Shown here in pieces: positions 44,126-52,823 of a stretch of DNA of 64,000 bases. Source of the stretch: Blastocladiella emersonii ATCC 22665 (Eukaryota > Blastocladiomycota > Blastocladiomycetes > Blastocladiales > Blastocladiaceae). Every line of letters starts with the position of its first letter. Position 1 is the stretch's first letter. The stretch is taken from contig JANHCV010000002.1 of assembly GCA_025594325.1 (NCBI GenBank), positions 1,922,001-1,986,000 on the forward strand, given 5' to 3'. The position numbers and the translations under genes are program-made. The notes beneath the pieces were generated by a model, which did no database searches, was not told the DNA's origin, and worked only from the letters and a program-made list of their open reading frames with translations.

Positions 44126-44468
44126 ATCGTTCCGCTAACGGTCTATTCGACTCGGGCAGCACGACGCGAGGCGCCCCTTGCAATAGCTCGGAGCAATACA
44201 ACGCGTTTCGTGAAAGCGGAAATGTGGATTCCATACGGTGCGAGAAATAAGCAAAACGTATTTTGAGTACAGCTAGCGACGGGGAAGCTCGTCACGCAAG
44301 CCGCCGCGGCTGTGAGACAGGATGCGAGACGCGTCGGGATAAAACGTGATGCGCCTGCCTCGTTCTGAAACTGCTTGATCGCCGGCGCATGCCCAGCGCC
44401 ACACCGTCCTCGCTCCCCGTTGAGTTGCAATGAAGCACACTGTAAAGCCTACATGCAACAATAACCTG
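44126..44468. other. Intergenic, upstream of array 2 copy D
   Basis: About 340 bp with no gene. It contains the upstream motif at 44326-44351 in a weaker form (GAGACGCGT, then GATAAAACGTGATG). Confidence 0.45.
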
Positions 44469-46568
44469 ATGCAAACTGATGGACGCATCCTGTCAACGCT
44501 TCCCACGGAGCTGGTGAGCGTTGTGCTGCAATTCGCGATCCCGCGTGCCCTCGTCCCGGCCGCATCGAGGTTTCTTCTGCCTCGGTCGCCGACGAACCCC
44601 TGACATCTTCTTGGACCTTCTCCGCCGTACTCAAAAGTCTGAAATATTGCTCCTACGAGGACCTTGATCCCCTCTACGTGGTGACGTGGTTTGACGTCGA
44701 GTACCAAAAGCGCACTAATACTGGTTCCGCCTCGACGTCGGGTCAGGACGATAGCCATCTCACTCCGCTCTATGTCAACTTGGCGGCCGTCTTGCGCCGT
44801 CGCATCCGCGACAGCGACATTGACCCGAAGCGCTTGCACGAGCATCGGAGCAAGCCGCCACCCGAACGCACCGGTTCCACTTTCTTTCAAGTACCCACTC
44901 GTCACGCTAGTTTGGCTTGTGGTCAAATCCATGGTGGATGACCAGACGGACGCGCTGCGGCTGATCCTCGACAGGCTTGTTGCCGAAAAGCCTCAACTGC
45001 TTGACCTGGAGCTCAAGCTTGAAGAACGGATCTTCTTCGTCGAGGACCTTGTCTTTTTGCACGCCCTTGCCGAAGACTGTGGCCTGCCCCAGTCGCCTGT
45101 TCGATTCGGTACCGCTCTTTCTTACTCGGCCACGCTGATCGGAAAATACCCGTGCTTTGATCGGAAAATACCCGTGCTTTGAGCTTCTCCTCCAGGAGCC
45201 ACGGTACGGTGTTGACGAGCCCGCGCTCACCGCTCTGTTGTTCACTCTGGAGCCGGCGGAGTTTATACTTCATCAACCACCGCACTCAGAGCACTTTTTC
45301 ACGTGGTTCCTCGACCGCGGCGCGCAAATGTCGACGGCAGTTCGGAACTTGAACGTCCACACCACCTTGATCGTTGGTCCCAAGCTCTTTTTCCCGCTCT
45401 TGGCCAAGTTCCCTCACCTCGTCATCCCCGCACTCGCAATCGACCCTGGGCGCGAAGATACGCAGCTTGTGTGTTGGGTCCCTCCCTCCCTGCTGCTTGA
45501 GACCTTGGTCCCTCGTTACTTTCAGCTGGATGACACGCAGAAGCAACCCGGTCCTTTGGTTGCAAAATGGGTTGATCGCGGGCTTTCGCTTGACGAAATC
45601 GAAATTCTCGACAGTTATGGCTTCATTGCTCCGCGCCGATAGAGCGACATCGTCGGCGCGCTTGTGGCTCGAGGTGAGCTGGACTTTGTCGCGCAAATCC
45701 GCGAGCAATACTCGGCGCAGGATTGGATGTACCTTCTCCTTGATGGTACGTCTCACGCCGCACTTTTTTTATCATGTGCAACACCGCGAGCCTGAAACGT
45801 CCCCAAGTACATTCGCTGGTCGTGTAGCGTATCGCAATGGCTGTCTGGAAACTATTGGATACATGGAGGTCGCTCTTGCGGTTGTGCTGTTCGCTCTGGT
45901 TCCGGGACCTCACAGCAACGGCGACAACGGGAACCTAATCCTCCATGATTTTCATCTGCGCGTGCTCCATCAACGACGGCGAGTGGCATAAAGATTGGCA
46001 GTTCAACTTTTTGTTCGACTATGACGGAGACCTCGCGCTTCCCGACGGGCTGTTCACCTTGATTCCTTTGAACGCAAACGAGGAGCGCGCAGTTTGGGCC
46101 GCAGCCGTTGACCTCGTGTGGCTTCTCATCTCGACCGCAGGCAATGGACTGAGCGAGGACAGTCTGGACATGATCGATGCGGGCAACACGGCTCCCTTCT
46201 CCCTTCGCGCCATAATCCGGTCTCTCATTATCCCCGACGGTGTCCTTGGCGTGTCGCTGCGACCCGAGTACTTTGTTGGCCAACAAACGCCAGCTCTCTG
46301 CCCCAGCTGTCCGCTCATGCGCCAGCGTGCTTGGCATGGTCTCATCCCGTTGCTGCTGGACAAGTGCGTGAAAGACCAAAAGCAGCTACTCCCGCGTTTG
46401 CCCATGATCAGGCGGTCATGGGGCCGATTGTGCGCGATTGCTTCTTGGGACGACATTCCAGGAGCGGACGCGTCGTGGAGGATGTGCAACTATGGATGCA
46501 GTTGGGAGCAATCAGTTCGAAGCGTCATGGTTTTAGCTGAGACTTCATGGGCCCAGCGAGCGCAGTAA
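44469..46568 (+). pseudogene. Array 2 copy D, multiply broken
   Basis: The family is recognisable from MQTDGRILSTLPTELVSVVL to CSWEQSVRSVMVLAE. Visible lesions: frameshift near 44565 (after VPAAS); frameshift near 44890 (before YPLVTLVWLVVKSM); a 22-bp tandem duplication at 45137-45180 that shifts the frame inside IGKYPCFELLLQEPRYGV; TAG at 45640-45642 where paralogues have the Trp of CWSFI; and a frameshift near 45955 after LILHDF. The intron (45746-45827) and the exon 2 module (LCPSCPLMRQRAWHGLI) persist. An upstream ATG at 44429 (MKHTVKP) is in frame with the start. Confidence 0.9.
45137..45180. repeat. 22-bp exact tandem duplication in array 2 copy D
   Basis: Bases 45137-45158 are repeated exactly at 45159-45180. 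The length equals that of the duplication at 21455-21498, but the sequence is unrelated. Confidence 0.95.
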
Positions 46569-47035
46569 TCGAGTCTTGGGACGAAACAACGACTGTTGGG
46601 CTGGACGTTTGTGGGTAACGTGGAAACGACTCAGCATGAAGGCATGTTCGCCTAGTTTGCACCGCATACAAACTCAGTAGTTGCTCCTTCTATAAACACA
46701 GTTGTCTTTCGTTGAGCTCCCTTCGCGCTTCGTAGTGGATGAACGTGAGCTAGCCCGCTTGGACGGCAGCGACGCGCTGCGCCACATTGCATGGCAGAAA
46801 CACGGGGTTTTGACGACGTGGATCGATTCATTTCGCTGCAAGTCTCCCGCAAGCGAGTCAGGAATTGGCGTTGCAGTGAGAGTGGGAGGTGAAACCCGCG
46901 AGACGCGAGACGCGTTGGGAAATCACGCGGTGCTCGAACGGCAAGTCCTCGCCTTCGCCACCGCCTTCACGCCGGTTCCCACGCTCCTCTCCTCTCGCAA
47001 AGGGCACCACAAACCTCCCGTGCAACAGTAACCCG
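46569..47035. other. Intergenic, upstream of array 2 copy E
   Basis: About 470 bp without a gene. It holds the upstream motif at 46907-46932 and a stretch near 46770-46810 (GCGCCACATTGC, AAACACGGG) that recurs in the gap at about 49675-49710. Confidence 0.45.
46907..46932 (+). promoter_or_regulatory. Array 2 upstream motif, copy E
   Basis: GAGACGCGT followed by GAAATCACGCGG, 129 bp before the family start codon. Confidence 0.45.
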
Positions 47036-49512
47036 ATGCAATCTGATGAACTCACCTTCGCACGGCTCCCCACCAAGCTGGTGAGCGCCGTGCTCCGGCT
47101 TGCAACCCCGCGTGCTGTCGCCCCAGCTGCATCGGCCCTGCTTGTTTCTGCGATCGCCGACGATTCTGTGACTTTTTCCTGGACTTTCTCCGTTCTACTT
47201 GGGCTCCTGGGTTACCCTCGCAGCGGCCGCCTTGAACCTAAAGCCGTGCTGGGGGTTTTTCGCCCCTGCGCACAACGACCACGTTGGCACCAATACCGAC
47301 CCAGCGTCGGGACAAGCTCCCGAAGATCTCAATCCCTCGATGACGTCTCTGCTTGTCAACTTGGTTGCACTCGTGCGTCGCCGCATCCGCGCTAGCGACT
47401 TTAACTCGGACCACATGCACGAGTACCAAGACCGTACGCTGACAGGGCGACCTGACACCATTTTCAACGATCCCCAGGTTATGTTCATTGAGCTTGTCCT
47501 CGCGACCGTAGCGCGTGGTCAATCAGACGCCCTGTGGCAAATTCTCGATGGAACCGTCGCTGAACGGCCAAAGTTGCTCGACATGGAAACGGAGCTCGAA
47601 CGTTGGATTTCTCTCCTCGAGTACTTTGTCGACTTGCCCTTCTACTCCGGGGAGTTCGACTTGCCCCAACTTTCAATGGACACGTTGCGCAATTCGGGTC
47701 TCCCCCCAAATCCTGAAAGGCTGGGCGCGTCACGCGACGCGCCGAACCGCAACGCAAGCGACCTGCCACGCCTCTCGACGAGCGCTGCACTCGCGACTCC
47801 CTGCAAAGCGAGGGCCGAACTTTCAGGCCTCGCTTCCGCGCGTCGGCCGCGTTCCGCAAGCGGCGAGAGGCATGGCAGGTCGCGGCGGCGCCCGCAAGCT
47901 GGCGGCGGCGCAGGTCGCGTGGACGCGCCAGCCTTTCAAGTTTCGGGGAAAGACCCGAATTGCGCAACGTGTCCAATACGTTTCAGTGCCGCCTTGCCAT
48001 ACTTGGCGCTACTGATGTGGGATCACACGTGCTTCCGGCTGCTCGTAGGCGAGCCGCGGTACGGAGTTGACGAACCAGCGCTTGTCGCCTTACTCTTTAC
48101 AATGGAACCGGCGGATTTTGTACTGCGGGCAGCGACGCCATCGGAGGACTTTTTTACTTGGATCCTCGACCGCGGCGAGCAAATGTCGAAGGCTGTGCGC
48201 AACTTGTACGTGCACACCGCCGCGGTGTTGGGTCCCGAGCTTCTCTTCTCGCTCATCGCCAAGTTTCCCGATCTAGTCATCCCTGCGCTCGCCATCAGCC
48301 CCGATTTCGATGATACTGTGCTCAAATGCTGGGTCCCCGCCTGCGTCATGACTTGTGAGTTGGAAAACAGACAACTCGGGACGTGCATCGCTGAATGGGT
48401 TGACCGCGGTCTTTCACTTGACCGAATCAAGTTCCTCGACAGCCATGGGCTGATTGCTCGAAACTGCTGGAGCTTCATCGTCGGTGCTCTCCTGGCTCGC
48501 GGTGAGCTTGACTTTGTTGTTCAGGTCCGCGAGCGCGACCCGGTCCACGAATGGAAGCAGCACCTCCTCAATGGTACGCGTCACGCTACTATCTCACTAA
48601 ACTGCGCAGCAACGCGAAACTGAGACGTGTCTCGTTGGTTATATAGCGTATTGCAATGGTCGACTGGAGTCCCGTGCGTCGACCAAGGTCGCGGTTGCTG
48701 TCCTACGGTTTGCGTTGATCCCAGGGCCGCGCTTCAGTTGCGACGGCCGCCTGACCCTTCACGACTTTATCCGCGATTATGCCAAACTCGATGGAGAGCC
48801 GCGTGTCAACTGGCAACACGAATTTCTTTTCGACGCGGATGGCGTTCTTGCGCTCCCGAGTGAGCTCTTCACATTTGCGCCCTCGAACCTGGACGAGGAA
48901 CGCGTGATTTGGGCCGCGGCCGTCGACCTCGTGTGGGTTTTCATCTCAAGCGAAGGCGGTCGGCCGAGTTGGGATATCAGAGAGCGAATCAAAGCGTCCA
49001 ACACAACTCATGTGTTCCTGCATGCCGTGGTTCGGACTCTCTTCACCCCAAGCGACGACTTCAACGCCGTGCCGTCGAGGACCGAGTACTTTGCCGAGCA
49101 TTAAGCGCCTGAGCTTTGCTCTGACTGTCCGCTTATGCGACAGAAGGCTTGGTGTGATCTCATTGCTTTGCTGCAGAATGAGTGCGTGCAAGACCGTGAG
49201 CAGCTACGACCACTTGCGTCTCTCATCGACCAGTCTTGGAGCCGCTTGTGCACGATTGCTGCTTGGGAAAAATCTATGCGCACGGCGGCGCCGCCGATGA
49301 CCGCCAAATGCAAGTGCGAGTGCAGCTGGGAAACGTCGGTCCAATACGTTGTGAGCATCTCGTACGTTGTCAATTGGGCAGCCGCTTCGAAAAGGTCGCG
49401 CGAAATGTTGGACGCGGGTGCCGACACTTGGGAGATGATTTGGAAGCTCCCGGACATGGTCATGGACGATATTGACGAACCGCGGATCCTGCGAGCGCTT
49501 GGGCCTTTCTGA
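47036..49512 (+). pseudogene. Array 2 copy E, broken and carrying a MITE
   Basis: It starts MQSDELTFARLPTKLVSAVL. The frame shifts once between about 47200 and 47285, then stays open to the family splice site (donor in AATG-GTACGC near 48574, acceptor ending 48647). A 297-bp MITE adds 100 in-frame codons after DLPQLS. Exon 2 continues with AYCNGRLES and LIPGPRFSCDGRLTLHDFI to EYFAEH, then TAA at 49102-49104 where copy D has Gln, then LCSDCPLMRQKAWCDLI and CKCECSWETSVQYVV to 49512. One frameshift and one nonsense codon make it a pseudogene. Confidence 0.85.
47678..47974. mobile_element. 297-bp MITE inserted in array 2 copy E
   Basis: The first 24 bases (from GGACACGTTGCGCAATTCGG) are the exact reverse complement of the last 24, and similarity continues inward to about 60 bp, with a further matching block (GCGACCTGCCACGCCTCTCG against one mismatch). 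AAT flanks both ends (47675-47677, 47975-47977). Removing the element and one AAT gives LPQLSIRFSAALPYLALLMW, which aligns to paralogues D and C, so the boundaries are firm. It is non-autonomous. The 3-bp duplication would fit a Harbinger-type element, but the termini differ from the one at 6462. Confidence 0.9.
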
Positions 49513-49852
49513 TTTCGCACTTGCTTGACCCAACCGATGCGGCATTGCTCAAATCAAGCTCGTCCAGCTCGCTCAAGTGGTGCGTTCATCATCGACATCA
49601 GTCTCTTTTGTATTGAAATCGATTCAGTGCCCAGTATCCTTTGAGCTAGCGCTTGCCGGTGTAGTGGGCGGGGACGCGTTGCGCCACATCGCGAGACTGA
49701 AACACGGGACGATCAAAACTTCGATCACGCTCATGCCCAATCGCTATCGAGGTCAGGCAGGAACAGGGAGAGAAGATGGAGACAACATTCGTGTATTTAC
49801 ATGTGCGTCTGTGATACTGGGACAAGGAAGCAAACCGCCGCATCGCGACCGC
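49513..49852. other. Intergenic between array 2 and the Egh16-like gene
   Basis: 340 bp between convergent genes. It contains GACGCGTTGCGCCACATCGC and AAACACGGGA near 49672-49710, resembling the gap before copy E. No gene seen. Confidence 0.45.
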
Positions 49853-51058
49853 TCAGTTGCGCTGGTTGCGCGTGCTGCGGATACCGTTCGCGTTGTTGAG
49901 GTTCGCACCGGCGCCAGCGCCAGCGTTCGCACCCGCACCCGCACCCGCACCGACGTTGCCGCGCAGGTTCGCGGTGTTGCCGTTGTTACCCGTCGCGACG
50001 TTGCCGTTCGTGCGACCGCCCGCGTTCGCGTTCCCGTTCCCGCGCAGGTTACCGTTGTTCGCACCGGCGCCAGCGCCAACGTTCCCGCGCACGCTCCCGT
50101 TCGCCGCGCCCGCGCCCGCGCCCGCGTTGTTGTTGTTGTTGTTGCGAGCGTTTCCGCGAGCGTTCCCGACGTTGCCGCGCGCGTTCGCGTTGTTGTTACC
50201 CGCGCCAGCGCCCACGTTTCCACGAACGTTGCCGCCCGCACCCGCCCCAGCCCCGACGTTCCCGTTCGACGCGTTGCCGCCCGCACCAACATTGGCGCCC
50301 GCGCCCGTGTTGATATCGCCGCCAGTCGCGTCGTTTCCGCCTGTCGCCGCATCGTTGCCGCCCGTCGCCGCGTCGAGGCCGTTTCCAGCGCCACCCGCAC
50401 CCGCGCCAGTTCCCGCATCCGCCCCAGCCCCGTTGTCGGCCGCGACCGAGGCCATCATGACCGGGATGCAACCGCCGAACGGGCCCGCGTTGGCGGGGTT
50501 GCGGCAGCGGACGATGCACGCGTTGCCGTCGGCGCCGCCCGTGCACTGCGCGTTCTGCGGGATCATGACCATGAGCGGCTGCGGCGTCGTGTTGGTGGCG
50601 CGGTTGCGGCCGCGCGTGCCCGGCAGGTTCTGCATGACCTGCAGCGGCTGGAAGTCGGTGCCCGAGGCGGTCGTCGAGATGTCGCACGTGTAGGGCCCCG
50701 CGCCGTCGGCGTTGATCTGGTGCACCGTCAGCGTCAGGGGCTGGCCGGGCGCGACCATGGGCAGCCCGCCGAGCTCGGCCTTCATCGCCGACATGCCCGT
50801 CTTGATGTCGTTGTTGCCGCCGCCGAGCGTGCGGCCGCAGGGGGACCCGCCCTCGGCGATCTCGCCGTCGCGGATGATGGACGCGTCCTGCTGGAACGGG
50901 TTGCGGCCGGTGCCGTCGCGCGGCGTCGTCATCTTGATGCCGATGGCACGACCTTCGATGTTGTTGATGCCCTTGGCGCCGATGATGGCGCCGTGCGCGT
51001 CGACGGACGTGGCGGCCGCGGCCGCGATGGCGAGGAGGGCAATGACCGAGTACTGCAT
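49853..51058 (-). CDS. Secreted Egh16/Gas1 (MAS)-type protein with Gly/Asn-rich tail
   Basis: One exon, 401 aa. Residues 1-21 are a signal peptide (MQYSVIALLAIAAAAATSVDA) leading directly to HGAIIGAKG. The domain (22 to about 210) has GIKMTTPRDGTGRNPFQQDA, CGRTLGGGNNDI, VAPGQPLTLTVHQINADGAG, PYTCDIS, CTGGADGNACIVRCRN and AGPFGGCIPV, the pattern I recall for Egh16H/Gas1/MAS1 proteins of appressorium-forming and insect-pathogenic fungi. The known proteins are secreted and linked to host penetration; the molecular activity is unclear. The tail (~210-401) is Gly/Ala/Asn/Val low complexity with GNVGAGAG and NARGN units, probably cell-wall or matrix exposed. A TATA box lies upstream. Confidence 0.88.
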   Translation of the reverse strand: MQYSVIALLAIAAAAATSVDAHGAIIGAKGINNIEGRAIGIKMTTPRDGTGRNPFQQDASIIRDGEIAEGGSPCGRTLGGGNNDIKTGMSAMKAELGGLPMVAPGQPLTLTVHQINADGAGPYTCDISTTASGTDFQPLQVMQNLPGTRGRNRATNTTPQPLMVMIPQNAQCTGGADGNACIVRCRNPANAGPFGGCIPVMMASVAADNGAGADAGTGAGAGGAGNGLDAATGGNDAATGGNDATGGDINTGAGANVGAGGNASNGNVGAGAGAGGNVRGNVGAGAGNNNANARGNVGNARGNARNNNNNNAGAGAGAANGSVRGNVGAGAGANNGNLRGNGNANAGGRTNGNVATGNNGNTANLRGNVGAGAGAGANAGAGAGANLNNANGIRSTRNQRN

Positions 51059-51868
51059 GTTGGCGTTTTGGGTGAGGTTGAGGGTATGAACGACGACCAG
51101 CGAAGTTGTGAGGGTAGGGAGATGAGTGGTTGATGGAGGGTTGGTGATCGAACGGCCAGCGTTGATCGGGGGTGGAGGGGGATGTTGAACTGAGAAGAGG
51201 AGGAGCGAGGGACGCGCGGGACCTTTATACTCGGTCCCTCGCCATGGCCGCCGACTCGGCCGACGGCTCGCGCACTCGCTCAACAAGGCCGAGAAATGTG
51301 AGCGACGCGGCGCAGACTTCAGTGCTTGTGTACTGATCGCGCCCCCGCCGAAATACTGGCGCGGAGCGTGCGCCGCTCTGGGAAAGATGAACGCGAGGCT
51401 CGCGCGCGGGGGAAGCGGCCATGGTGCTTCCGAAAGTATAGCCGAGCACAGCGAAGCGCAAGTTGCAACTGTGGCTGTTGCGGGGACCCAGCCCGCGGCG
51501 TCGGCTCGTGCGTGGGCTGAGCCCAGGTGCGCAGCCACGAGTCACGGGGGACCGAGTGGCTGCGGCGACCCGATGCTGCGCCACCACAACCTCAGCCTCA
51601 GCCACAACTCGACGTCATCGCGCGCGCGCGTTGACGACGCGACGAACGTCAGGCCGCTACTCTCCGTAACGCGTCAAATTCGTTGGAAACGGTGGTGAAA
51701 GGGACATGAATCGAAAATGCATTATGACGCACGCGGTGTCGCCATCCATGGGCACACCACACATCTGGCATTGAGCTGGCGCGCGAGTGATGGCCGCGCT
51801 CGTTCCTGTCGCTCAGCTCTGCTACTCCGCGGCAAAAGACACGACAGGGTCTCTCGTGGCCGGCACGA
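51059..51868. other. Upstream region of the Egh16-like gene
   Basis: About 800 bp up to the truncated array 3 copy 1. The proximal 250 bp look like promoter and 5' leader (TATA box, purine-rich on the plus strand). The rest shows no gene. Confidence 0.5.
51222..51229 (-). promoter_or_regulatory. TATA box of the Egh16-like gene
   Basis: TATAAAGG on the minus strand, about 165 bp upstream of the start codon and followed by a pyrimidine-rich leader on the coding strand. Confidence 0.55.
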
Positions 51869-52639
51869 TCAAGTTCGAGTGATCGGCGTGGGTCTGCGGC
51901 CGCGCCGACTCGCCATGCTCAGGCCTCGCGCTTGCTGCCATGGCCTCGATCCCCGCCGCTGAAAGCTGCTCGACTGGAGCGGAAAAGCGCCGACAGAGCG
52001 CGACTCGATTGCCGAGTGGACGAGCGAGCGGCACAGCCCGGTAGTTGGCTCAGTAACAGCGAGATTGACTTTCAAAATAGGGCTACTGCTGCTGCGAGTG
52101 TAGTCGAGTGTGTGCAGCATCGCGACGTCCCCGCGCATGGCGGTGATGTGCAAGGCGATTCCCGTGCGCGGGTCGGCCTCCTTGCAGACCCTAGTGAACC
52201 GACCAGGCTTCGCGCCCGCCTCGACAAGGATGCGCGCTGCTTCGACGTGGCCGCCGCGAACCGCGTGGATCAAGGCGGGCATCGAGTGGGCGTCGTCAAC
52301 ACCGCTCGGTCAAACATTGGGCGAGGGAACAAGAGCGAGCATTGTGTAGAGCAGCGGCACATTACCCGTCCCCGCGAAGCCGCACAGCGCACGCGCGCGG
52401 TCGTTCGCCGACAGGATGAGCTTGTCCAGCGGGAGGGCGCCGATGGCATCACACGCAGTCCGTGATACGGTCCGAAGGGTAGCGCAATCCTTGGGATCGA
52501 GGTACCGCAAGCACAACGGGCGCCAAACGAGACCGACGTGGGCGAGGTCGACGAGCGAAGGGCCTGACGGCGCGGTGGATGGTGGCAGCGGCTCCTGCAG
52601 CAAGTCAGCATCGGAATCCATTCTTTGCATCAAGTCCAT
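51869..52639 (-). pseudogene. Array 3 copy 1, truncated ankyrin-type pseudogene
   Basis: It starts MDLMQRMDSDADLLQEP, then SLVDLAHVGLVWRPLCLRYL, as in the other copies. A TGA codon at 52310-52312 replaces the Arg of PSPN(L/V)RP. After it the same frame continues through MPALIHAVRGGHVEAARILV, ALHITAMRGDVAMLHTL and LCRSLVHSAIESRSV, where similarity ends abruptly. The remaining ~700 residues of the family are absent, so it is a 5' fragment with a nonsense codon. Confidence 0.85.
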
Positions 52640-52823
52640 GAGGATGTCGGGGTGCTGAAGAGCAGCAGGGAGAGCGGGAGATGAAGGGCGCGGGCGCGCT
52701 CGACGATACTCGCGTGTGGCGCAACGCGTCCTTTGAGCTGTCGGCCGCTCGGCGGCGAGTTCGCGGTAAGTGGAGTTAAACGTGGATAAAACACTTGATT
52801 GCATTCAGTACTTCTAAGGTTCA

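Noticed and set aside
46770..49710. Recurring GCGCCACA / AAACACGGG sequences in array 2 gaps as a mobile element
   Set aside because: The similarity is short and gapped with no inverted ends. Duplicated intergenic DNA carried along with the tandem genes explains it better.
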